Shown: piece after piece, positions 1 to 5,062 of the stretch
Layout: every line of letters starts with the position of its first letter
How positions within the stretch are numbered: the first letter of the stretch is position 1
From: Geodermatophilaceae bacterium
GTDB taxonomy: Bacteria; Actinomycetota; Actinomycetes; Mycobacteriales; Geodermatophilaceae
Reading direction: 5' to 3'
Assembly (NCBI GenBank): GCA_013814015.1
Contig: JACCQS010000128.1
Coordinates: forward strand, 1 to 5,062
DNA length: 5,062 bases
Program-made: the position numbers and the translations under genes
Notes under the pieces: generated by a model
Told to the model about the DNA's origin: nothing
The model's input: only the letters and a program-made list of their open reading frames with translations
Databases searched by the model: none

Positions 1-2610
1 GCGCAGCGTTCCGGCCTTGGCCGACAGCTCGTCCACCGCGTCGGTGTACCGCCCGAAGACCTCGTACTGCCGGGACCGGGTCGCGTGCTGGAGCAGGAAC
101 ACCGTCTCGGGGTTGAACAGATGCACCTCGCCCTCGCGGCGCCACTGATACTCCCCGCCGATGGTCAGGCGTCGGTGTGCCCGGTCGGTCGGGTTGTCCG
201 GGTATGCCTTGCGGTGGCGCATCCGGACTTCTTCGGCCAGGACGTCCAGCCCTACTCCGCCGAGCGTGGACGTGGTGCCGGTGAAATACCGGTCCACGAG
301 GTCCTGGGAGAGCCCGATCGCCTCGAAGATCTGGGCCATCGTGTACGAGCTGACCGTGGAGATGCCCATCTTGGACATCACCTTGAGTACGCCCTTGCCC
401 AGCGCCTTGAGGTAGCTGGCCACGGCCACACCGGGCTCCACGCCGACGATGGTGCCGTCGGCGACCATGTCCTCGACGGTCTCGAAGGCGAGGTAGGGAT
501 TGACCGCCGCGGCTCCGTAGCCCAATAGGAGTGCCACGTGATGAACTTCGCGGCAGTCGCCGGACTCGACGATCAGGCCGACCTGCATCCTGCTCTTGGC
601 CCGGATCAGGTGGTGGTGGACCGCGGAGGTGAGCAGCAGCGACGGGATCGGGGCGCTGCGCTCGTCACAGTCCCGGTCGGAGAGCACGATGACCCGGGCC
701 CCCTGCTCGATGGCTTGCGACACCTGGTTGCAGACGTCCTGCAGCGCCGTGCGCAGGGCCAGCGCGCCGCTGCTCAGTCCACCGCCCGCGGCCGGGCCGT
801 CGGGCTCAGACCCAGCCACATCGAAGTGCCCGAAGATCCGTACGGCAGCAAATCCAGGCAAGTTCCCATCGTCGTTGACGTGCAAGATCTTGGCCAACTC
901 GTCGTTGTCAATCACCGGGAAGGGCACCACGATCTTGCGGCTGGCCGCTGCGGTGGGTTCGAGCAGGTTCTGCTCCGGCCCGAGCGACCGGGACAGGCAG
1001 GTGACCAGTTCTTCCCGGATCGCATCCAGCGGCGGATTGGTCACCTGCGCGAAGAGCTGGCCGAAGTAGTCGTAGAGCAGCCGGGATCGGGCGGACAGGA
1101 CCGCGATCGGGGTGTCGGTGCCCATCGACCCGATCGGTTCCGCTCCGGAACTGGCCATCGGCGCCAGGAGGATGCGCAATTCCTCTTCGGTGTAGCCGAA
1201 CAACAACTGGCGGCGGAGCACCGACTCGTGGCTTGCCACGACGTGTTCCCGGGCCGGCAGGGACGGCAGGCGCAAAAGACCGGCATGCACCCATTCGTCA
1301 TAGGGATGCTCGGCGGCGAGTTCGGCCTTGATCTCGTCGTCGGTGACGATTCGCCCGCGTTCGGTGTCGACCAGAAACATCCGACCCGGCTGCAGCCGCC
1401 CCTTGGCCACCACCTGGTCCGGCGGGATGTCCAGGACACCGACCTCGCTGGCCAGCACCACGAGACCATCCGCGGTGTGCCACCAGCGCCCAGGGCGCAG
1501 GCCGTTGCGGTCCAGGACGGCGCCGATGACCGTGCCGTCGGTGAAGGCCACGAAGGCCGGGCCGTCCCACGGCTCCATCACCGTGGCGTGGAACTGGTAG
1601 AACGCCCGGCGTCGGGCGTCCATCTCGTCGTGGTTCTCCCACGCCTCGGGGATCATCATCAGCACCGCATGAGGCAGGCTCCGACCGCCCATGTGCAGCA
1701 GTTCCAGCACCTCGTCGAAGGTGGCCGAGTCGCTTGCGTCGGGAGTACAGATCGGGAAGATCCGCCCCAGATCGCCCGGAATCAGATCACTGGCCAGCTG
1801 GGCTTCGCGCGCGTGCATCCGGTTCCGATTGCCCTTGATGGTGTTGATCTCGCCGTTGTGGGCGATATAGCGGTACGGGTGGGCCAACGGCCAGGACGGA
1901 AATGTGTTGGTCGAGAACCGGCTGTGCACCAGGGCGAGGGCGGAAACGTAGCGCTGGTCACAGAGGTCAGGAAAGAAGAGCCGGAGCTGATTGGTGGTCA
2001 GCATCCCCTTGTAGGTGATCGTCCGCGCGGACAACGAGGCGAAATAGATCTCGTGCCCGATGTCGGCGGCGCCGGTCTCGATCCGCTTGCGCAGGACGAA
2101 CGCGCGTCGCTCGAGGTCGAGGAGATCCAGGCTGCGCACGGCGGCGGCCACGACAAGTTGACTGAAGTAGGGCATGCACCCGCGGGCGGTGGGGCCGACA
2201 TCGGCTCCGATCGGGTCGACGGGCAGCCCGCGCCAACCGACGACCCGAAGCCCCTCCTGGGCGGCGAGATCGGCCACGAGGTCGGTGACCGTACGGCGTT
2301 GCGCCTGGTCCGGCGGTAGAAAGGCGATGCCGATCGCGTACTCGCCGGCCGGGGGCAGCTCGAAGTCCACCGTCTCGCGAAGCAGCCGATCCGGGATCTG
2401 GGTCAAGATTCCGGCGCCGTCACCAGAGGTCGGTTCTGACCCAGCCGCTCCACGGTGCTGCAGATTGCCCAAGGCGGTCAGGCCGGCGTCCACGATCCGA
2501 CGTGAACGGGTACCGGAGGTATCCACGACGAAGGCGACTCCGCACGAGTCGTGCTCGTTGGCCGGGTCGTAGAGACCCTGCCGGGCAGGCAGAGCGGAGA
2601 AGGGTCGCAT
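1..2610 (-). CDS. gltB: Glutamate synthase (GOGAT) large subunit, N-terminal 870 residues (partial, cut by window edge)
   Basis: This is the large (alpha) subunit of glutamate synthase, a cytoplasmic enzyme that makes two glutamates from glutamine and 2-oxoglutarate, usually with GltD supplying NADPH electrons. The start ATG (2610) lies 7 bases after a GGGAG ribosome binding site. The frame reads without a stop to the left edge. A short propeptide leads to EHDSCGVAF, where Cys23 is the expected catalytic nucleophile of the class II (Ntn) amidotransferase domain (about 23-430). That domain also shows QHRGA (51-55), GDGAG (63-67), RFSTNTFPSWPLAHP (231-245) and HNGEINT (251-257). The central domain (about 470-760) contains YDYFGQLFAQVTNPPLDAIR (513-532) and VLSDRD (642-647). 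FNPETVFLLQHATR (832-845) begins the FMN-binding synthase domain. Family members are usually about 1500 residues, so most of the FMN domain, the 3Fe-4S cysteines and the C-terminal glutamine-rich-helix domain lie outside. No frameshift or missing key residue is seen. Confidence 0.98.
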   Translation of the reverse strand, partial: MRPFSALPARQGLYDPANEHDSCGVAFVVDTSGTRSRRIVDAGLTALGNLQHRGAAGSEPTSGDGAGILTQIPDRLLRETVDFELPPAGEYAIGIAFLPPDQAQRRTVTDLVADLAAQEGLRVVGWRGLPVDPIGADVGPTARGCMPYFSQLVVAAAVRSLDLLDLERRAFVLRKRIETGAADIGHEIYFASLSARTITYKGMLTTNQLRLFFPDLCDQRYVSALALVHSRFSTNTFPSWPLAHPYRYIAHNGEINTIKGNRNRMHAREAQLASDLIPGDLGRIFPICTPDASDSATFDEVLELLHMGGRSLPHAVLMMIPEAWENHDEMDARRRAFYQFHATVMEPWDGPAFVAFTDGTVIGAVLDRNGLRPGRWWHTADGLVVLASEVGVLDIPPDQVVAKGRLQPGRMFLVDTERGRIVTDDEIKAELAAEHPYDEWVHAGLLRLPSLPAREHVVASHESVLRRQLLFGYTEEELRILLAPMASSGAEPIGSMGTDTPIAVLSARSRLLYDYFGQLFAQVTNPPLDAIREELVTCLSRSLGPEQNLLEPTAAASRKIVVPFPVIDNDELAKILHVNDDGNLPGFAAVRIFGHFDVAGSEPDGPAAGGGLSSGALALRTALQDVCNQVSQAIEQGARVIVLSDRDCDERSAPIPSLLLTSAVHHHLIRAKSRMQVGLIVESGDCREVHHVALLLGYGAAAVNPYLAFETVEDMVADGTIVGVEPGVAVASYLKALGKGVLKVMSKMGISTVSSYTMAQIFEAIGLSQDLVDRYFTGTTSTLGGVGLDVLAEEVRMRHRKAYPDNPTDRAHRRLTIGGEYQWRREGEVHLFNPETVFLLQHATRSRQYEVFGRYTDAVDELSAKAGTLR

Positions 2611-2617
2611 GTGCACG

Positions 2618-2622
2618 CTCCC
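2618..2622 (-). promoter_or_regulatory. gltB ribosome binding site
   Basis: GGGAG on the minus strand ends 7 bases before the ATG at 2610. An in-frame GTG at 2616 is only 1 base from this site, which is too close, so the site decides in favour of the ATG. The same bases can pair with an upstream segment of the leader (see the leader entry). Confidence 0.7.
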
Positions 2623-2658
2623 GTCGTCTGGTTTCACCGGACCCCGGTAGCAGGTTGC

Positions 2659-2724
2659 CTAACGGATCCGGTGCGGTGGCTGCCTGTCGCCAGGCACCAT
2701 CGGGACGTCGACGGCCCGAGTCAT
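2659..2724 (-). CDS. Possible 21-codon upstream ORF / leader peptide before gltB
   Basis: An ATG at 2724 opens a 21-codon frame starting MTRAVDVP, ending HRIR and stopping at TAG (2661-2659). It begins 12 bases after the lgt stop and follows a purine-rich GGAAGGG (2733-2727), so ribosomes finishing lgt could restart here. It is in the same frame as gltB but separated from it by the TAG and 16 further codons. The peptide has no run of one amino acid, and only one glutamine and no glutamate, so a classical amino-acid-sensing attenuator is not supported. Its translation would pass through the leader segment able to mask the gltB ribosome binding site. It may equally be chance, because the ATG sits only 2 bases from the end of the purine tract. 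Confidence 0.27.
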   Translation of the reverse strand: MTRAVDVPMVPGDRQPPHRIR

Positions 2725-2736
2725 GACCCTTCCAGG

Positions 2737-3804
2737 CTACAGGTCAGCCTGCTTGGACCTCGTCGAGCGCCGCAGAGGTTTCCGCTTGCTCGGCTCGGCG
2801 TCGACGACGTGGTCCTGCGCCGTACCCGAGTCGTCGTCGGCCTGTTCGGGTTCGTAGTCGTTGAGCTCGGCGTCCGCGTCAGCGGCCAGATCGTCGTCCT
2901 CGTCGTCCTCGTCGTCCTCGTCGTCCTTGTCCTCGTCGCCGCCAGCCCGCTTCGGGGTCAGATCCTCGCGGGGGCCCCGATGGGTCACGAACCAGGCAAC
3001 TGCGCCCATGAACACCAGGATCGAAGTCCAGACGTTGAGCCGCAAGCCGAGAACGGTCTCGGCCGGATCGATTCGGAGGGCCTCGATCCACACCCGGCCG
3101 GCGCAGTACGCGGCGACGTAGAACGCGAAGGCCCGCCCGCGGGACAGGTTGAAGCGGCGATCGGCCCAGATCACCAGCGCTGCAACGCCTAGATTCCACA
3201 GCAACTCGTAGAGAAACGTGGGATGGAAGGTGCCCAGCACGAGCGGCTCGCCGGTGGAGTCCCGGATCGCTTGGCCCAGTCCAGCATCCCAGCGATAGAC
3301 CGTCAGTGCCCAGGGTGCATCGAGAGCGGCGCCGTACAGCTCGTTGTTGAACCAGTTACCCAGCCTGCCGACAGCCTGGGCGACGGCGATGCCAGGTGCG
3401 ACGGCATCGGCGAACGTGGTCAGCGGTACGCCTTCGCGCCGGCATCCGATCCACGCTCCGACTCCACCCAGCGCGATTGCTCCCCAGATCCCGAGCCCGC
3501 CTTCCCAGATCTTGAACGCGTCGAGGAGATTGCCGTTCTCGCCGAAGTAGGGTCCGGGACTGGAGATGACGTGATAGATCCGCCCACCGAGGATGCCGAA
3601 GGGCACCGCCCACATCGAGATGTCAAGGACGGCGCCGGGCTCACCGCCACGTGCGACCCAGCGCTTGTTCCCTATCCAGACGGCCAGGATGATTCCGGCG
3701 ATGATGCACACCGCATAACCGCGCAGCGGAATCGGCCCGACGAACCAGACCCCCTGGGTGGGACTGGGAATCGAGGCGAGCAGCACACAGGCGAGGGTAG
3801 TCAC
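2737..3804 (-). CDS. lgt: Phosphatidylglycerol-prolipoprotein diacylglyceryl transferase with long acidic C-terminal tail
   Basis: Lgt is the membrane enzyme that moves diacylglycerol from phosphatidylglycerol to the lipobox cysteine of prolipoproteins, the first step of lipoprotein maturation. The 355-residue product has several hydrophobic segments, for example about 29-46, 62-80, 104-120, 201-214 and 252-274. The family signature is GRLGNWFNNELYG (146-158); Arg147 matches the essential arginine of the E. coli signature, and Trp151 replaces the usual Phe. HPTFLYE (194-200) and GRVWIEALR (236-244) are also typical. WEGGLGIWG (100-108) has Trp where the E. coli enzyme has His, as I recall for actinobacterial homologues. 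From about residue 285 the protein leaves the family core and becomes a hydrophilic tail: DDE repeats (294-305), more acidic sequence, then a basic end (about 339-351). The GTG start (3804) puts IPSPTQGVWFVGP where actinobacterial homologues begin; no clear ribosome binding site precedes it. Confidence 0.96.
   Translation of the reverse strand: MTTLACVLLASIPSPTQGVWFVGPIPLRGYAVCIIAGIILAVWIGNKRWVARGGEPGAVLDISMWAVPFGILGGRIYHVISSPGPYFGENGNLLDAFKIWEGGLGIWGAIALGGVGAWIGCRREGVPLTTFADAVAPGIAVAQAVGRLGNWFNNELYGAALDAPWALTVYRWDAGLGQAIRDSTGEPLVLGTFHPTFLYELLWNLGVAALVIWADRRFNLSRGRAFAFYVAAYCAGRVWIEALRIDPAETVLGLRLNVWTSILVFMGAVAWFVTHRGPREDLTPKRAGGDEDKDDEDDEDDEDDDLAADADAELNDYEPEQADDDSGTAQDHVVDAEPSKRKPLRRSTRSKQADL
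2891..2926. repeat. 9-bp tandem repeat, 4 perfect copies, inside lgt
   Basis: The unit tcgtcgtcc (plus strand) occurs four times in a row, followed by a degenerate fifth copy (ttgtcctcg, 2927-2935). The unit is three codons long, so copy-number change keeps the lgt frame. It encodes the Asp-Asp-Glu repeats of the acidic Lgt tail, where length variation should not affect the catalytic core. Confidence 0.9.
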
Positions 3805-3819
3805 CTGTTCTGAGCAGGT
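3803..3819. promoter_or_regulatory. 17-bp imperfect palindrome in the lgt / ATP-grasp divergent spacer, possible operator
   Basis: ACCTGTTCTGAGCAGGT is a palindrome around a central T with one mismatched pair (3808 and 3814). It overlaps the GTG start of lgt and fills much of the 40-base gap between the two divergent genes. It could be an operator for both genes or a small hairpin in the 5' leader of the ATP-grasp mRNA. I do not recognise a known regulator site, and no convincing -10 box is visible nearby on either strand. Only position and symmetry support it. Confidence 0.3.
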
Positions 3820-3829
3820 CCGGACGAGC

Positions 3830-3835
3830 AGGGAG
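3830..3835 (+). promoter_or_regulatory. Ribosome binding site of the ATP-grasp gene
   Basis: AGGGAG lies 9 bases before the ATG at 3845. It supports this start over the in-frame ATG at 3758, which would lie inside lgt. Confidence 0.65.
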
Positions 3836-3844
3836 CATCAGCTG

Positions 3845-4717
3845 ATGAACGGTCACGTCGCACTGGTCACGTGCCAGCGAGCTCGAGGTCTTGATACCGA
3901 CGAGCCGTTGCTCCTGGCCGCCCTGGATGCGTTGGACATTCGCGTCTGTGTCGTTGACTGGGATCGCCCTGCCGATTGGGCGGCCCACGACCTGGCCGTG
4001 ATCCGCTCGACCTGGGACTACGCCCGGCGGCACGACGAGTTCCTGTCCTGGGCAACGGCCACCGGCGCGGTAACTCGGCTGCACAACCCGGTCGCAATGC
4101 TGACCTGGAACACCGACAAGCGTTACCTGACCGAGCTGTCCGATGCCGGGCTGCCCGTCATCGAGACGATGTTCCTCGCCCCGGGGTCCGGGTTGCCCCG
4201 CACCGAGCTGAGCCGTCCTATCGTGGTCAAGCCGAGCGTCTCAGCGGGCGGTCAGGACACTGCGCGCTACGCCGCGAACGAACTCCCGCGGGCCCGTGAG
4301 CACGTCGCCCGTTTGCACGCCGAGCGTCGGGTCGCGATGGTGCAGCCGTATCTCGAAGCGGTGGAGGTCAGCGACGAGACGGCGCTGGTCTACATCGGCG
4401 GGAGGTTCAGCCACGCGGCGGCCAAAGGTGCGCTGCTCCGTGCCGGCGCGGCCGAGGCAGGCTTGTTCGCCGCGGAGCGGGTCGTCCCCACGACACCGTC
4501 ACCGGCTGAAAGAACCTTGGGCGACGCCGCAATGGCCTGGCTGGCCGTAGCGCACCTGGGTAGTCCGCTCTATGCCCGGATCGATCTTCTGCCCGATACC
4601 GAGGGTTCGCCACGGATCCTGGAGGTCGAGCTGACCGAGCCGAGCCTGTTCCTGGAGACCGACGCCGGTGCAGCCGACCGGATGGCCGCGGCCATCCAGG
4701 CGCTGCTCGACCGGTAG
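3845..4717 (+). CDS. ATP-grasp domain ligase of unknown substrate (resembles RimK / DcsG-like proteins)
   Basis: The 290-residue product looks like a stand-alone cytoplasmic ATP-grasp enzyme, which uses ATP to activate a carboxylate as an acyl-phosphate and join it to an amine or similar group. An N-terminal alpha/beta region starts VALVTC (5-10) and includes a VIRSTWDY segment (52-59). NTDKRYLTEL (89-98) and GLPVIET (102-108) precede the ATP-binding part. VVKPSVSAGGQDTARY (127-142) supplies the probable ATP-binding Lys129, and VQPYLEAV (166-173) fits the adenine-binding hinge. ARIDLLP (244-250) and ILEVELTEPSLFL (258-270) give the Arg, Asp and Glu residues expected to bind magnesium and phosphates. 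From memory the layout resembles actinobacterial proteins related to DcsG, the cycloserine-forming ligase, but no cycloserine genes are seen here, so that substrate should not be assumed. It has no signal peptide. It diverges from lgt across 40 bases and appears to be a single-gene unit. Confidence 0.88.
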   Translation: MNGHVALVTCQRARGLDTDEPLLLAALDALDIRVCVVDWDRPADWAAHDLAVIRSTWDYARRHDEFLSWATATGAVTRLHNPVAMLTWNTDKRYLTELSDAGLPVIETMFLAPGSGLPRTELSRPIVVKPSVSAGGQDTARYAANELPRAREHVARLHAERRVAMVQPYLEAVEVSDETALVYIGGRFSHAAAKGALLRAGAAEAGLFAAERVVPTTPSPAERTLGDAAMAWLAVAHLGSPLYARIDLLPDTEGSPRILEVELTEPSLFLETDAGAADRMAAAIQALLDR

Positions 4718-4744
4718 ATCCGGTCCGCGTCGCGGAGCGGGATC
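4717..4744 (+). terminator. Hairpin at the end of the ATP-grasp gene, possible U-less terminator
   Basis: Starting at the last base of the stop codon, GATCC (4717-4721) pairs with GGATC (4740-4744), and TCCGC (4724-4728) pairs with GCGGA (4732-4736) around a 3-base loop. A small internal loop separates the two helices. No T-run follows, so it does not meet the classical intrinsic terminator pattern, though actinobacterial terminators often lack one. Its place right after the stop is the main support. Confidence 0.4.
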
Positions 4745-4781
4745 GGACGCCGGCAGGCGCAGGAACGGCTGACTTCGTGGG

Positions 4782-4815
4782 TCGTTGCGTCTCACTGCGA
4801 AAAATGCAGCAACGA
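4782..4815. repeat. Inverted repeat in the spacer downstream of the ATP-grasp gene
   Basis: TCGTTGC (4782-4788) is the exact reverse complement of GCAACGA (4809-4815). Inside it, TGC (4796-4798) and GCA (4806-4808) pair across the A-rich loop gaaaaat, so the right arm stacks continuously and the left arm carries a 7-base bulge. The rest of 4745-4927 shows nothing I can identify; it looks richer in A and T than the coding regions. This repeat may be a second termination structure, a protein site or chance. Confidence 0.35.
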
Positions 4816-4927
4816 GGGATCGGGTGGTTGGCTGATTCTCGCTGTGGACAATGGCTGGTAGCTCAAACTTCTTCAAAGATCTTGGGCAGCACTGGCTTTG
4901 AGGGCCGAAAATGTCAGACCCGGTGTC

Positions 4928-4933
4928 TATGGT
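4928..4933 (+). promoter_or_regulatory. Possible -10 box of a leaderless promoter
   Basis: TATGGT fits the actinobacterial TANNNT -10 pattern and ends 6 bases before the ATG at 4940, so transcription could start at or next to the A of the start codon. The only purine tract (AGGG, 4935-4938) is 1 base from the ATG, too close for a ribosome binding site, which favours leaderless translation. I see no good -35 hexamer at the usual distance. Confidence 0.45.
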
Positions 4934-4939
4934 CAGGGT

Positions 4940-5062
4940 ATGAGTTCGTTGCTGGCCTCGGTGGGGCCGTCGGTCCTCGACCGGGCCGGCGCCGTCCTGA
5001 CCGAGGCCTGCGAGCAGCGGCTTTGGGCCCAATCCGACGCTGAGATCGTCGAGCGCGTCGAA
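4940..5062 (+). CDS. Start of an unidentified gene, 41 codons visible (possibly a DUF222/HNH-type protein)
   Basis: An ATG at 4940 opens a frame that continues to the window edge. The visible peptide starts MSSLLASVGPSVLDRAG and contains EQRLWAQSDAEIVERVE (25-41). Third positions are mostly G or C, as in the neighbouring genes, and a TANNNT box sits at leaderless spacing upstream. The short hydrophobic start followed by a Trp-Ala-x-Ser-Asp-Ala-Glu-type segment reminds me of the N-terminus of DUF222 proteins, an actinobacterial family often fused to an HNH nuclease domain. That is a weak likeness from memory, with no catalytic motif visible. It could be any protein with a helical N-terminus. 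It is separated from the ATP-grasp gene by 222 bases and is probably transcribed independently. Confidence 0.6.
   Translation, partial: MSSLLASVGPSVLDRAGAVLTEACEQRLWAQSDAEIVERVE

Larger units (their letters stand above)
2611..2736 (-). promoter_or_regulatory. Structured lgt-gltB intergenic leader, possible cis-acting RNA
   Basis: The 126 bases between the lgt stop and the gltB start can form several helices when read as minus-strand RNA. One hairpin has stem GCCUG/CAGGC (2695-2691 with 2686-2682), closed by a GCGA tetraloop and extended by UGGU/GCCA (2699-2696 with 2680-2677). A second has a 10-pair stem (2673-2664 with 2644-2635, one G-U) and a 19-base loop. CCGUCG (2714-2709) pairs perfectly with CGACGG (2626-2621), and CUC (2720-2718) with GAG (2620-2618), leaving a GGG bulge. 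This last pairing would bury the whole gltB GGGAG site. A competing local hairpin, UCGGG/CCCGA (2719-2715 with 2704-2700), uses the same upstream bases and would free it. The pairings are visible in the sequence; a regulatory role is inference, and I do not recognise a named riboswitch class. High G+C content makes chance pairing common. Confidence 0.4.

Noticed and set aside
538..2319. Long plus-strand open frame (593 codons) opposite gltB
   Set aside because: It is antisense to an unmistakable gltB sequence. Its composition is the Arg/Gly/His/Asp-rich pattern expected from reading a high-G+C gene on the wrong strand, and no family motif is visible.
2631..2660. GGCAACC followed by GGUGAAACC in the gltB leader, resembling SAM-I/SAM-IV riboswitch strings
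   Set aside because: The short strings match, but GGCAACC lies in the loop of a 10-pair hairpin instead of closing the P3 stem, and the expected P2/P3 layout and methionine-gene context are absent. A covariance-model search would settle it.
2734..2739. TAGCCT (minus strand) as a -10 box for a separate gltB promoter
   Set aside because: It fits TANNNT only loosely, includes the lgt stop codon and has no -35 hexamer at the usual distance.
3223..3813. Plus-strand open frame opposite lgt
   Set aside because: It is antisense to lgt, whose signature motifs are clear. The product is low-complexity Asp/Gly/Pro/Arg-rich sequence without any recognisable domain.
3758..3844. Earlier in-frame ATG (3758) for the ATP-grasp gene
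   Set aside because: It would add 29 unconserved-looking residues overlapping the lgt 5' end. The ATG at 3845 has AGGGAG at 9 bases and gives a natural ATP-grasp N-terminus (VALVTC).
4499..5032. Minus-strand open frame across the ATP-grasp 3' end and the spacer
   Set aside because: It overlaps the conserved C-terminal ATP-grasp motifs in antisense, and the part in the spacer has no recognisable sequence or ribosome binding site.
1..5062. A defence, toxin-antitoxin or biosynthetic multi-gene system
   Set aside because: The genes seen are two housekeeping genes, one lone ligase and a gene fragment. No gene pair shows the overlap, motifs or mobile context expected of such a system.

Overview
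The window is high-G+C DNA in which G or C dominates third codon positions. The type of Lgt, with an actinobacterial Gly-Ile-Trp-Gly motif and a long charged C-terminal tail, points to an actinobacterium. A possible leaderless promoter at the right edge fits the same picture. I cannot name the genus.

Layout, left to right. Positions 1-2610 (minus strand) hold the first 870 codons of gltB, the large subunit of glutamate synthase; the gene runs off the left edge. Positions 2611-2736 are a 126-base leader between lgt and gltB. It can fold extensively and contains a possible 21-codon upstream reading frame. Positions 2737-3804 (minus) are lgt, the prolipoprotein diacylglyceryl transferase, complete and with a very acidic tail. 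A 40-base divergent spacer follows (3805-3844). Positions 3845-4717 (plus) are a complete ATP-grasp ligase of unknown substrate. Positions 4718-4939 are non-coding, with a hairpin just after the ligase stop and a possible leaderless promoter at the far end. At 4940 a new plus-strand gene begins and is cut off after 41 codons.

How they relate. lgt and gltB run in the same direction with no obvious terminator between them, so they may be co-transcribed; gltD would be expected beyond the left edge. One acts in lipoprotein maturation at the membrane and the other in nitrogen assimilation in the cytoplasm, so any link is probably historical rather than functional. The ATP-grasp gene shares only a very short divergent control region with lgt. 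I see no CRISPR array, tRNA, rRNA, insertion sequence or phage gene, and no clear multi-gene novel system. The most interesting items are the lgt-gltB leader, whose folding could hide the gltB ribosome binding site, and the uncharacterised ATP-grasp ligase.
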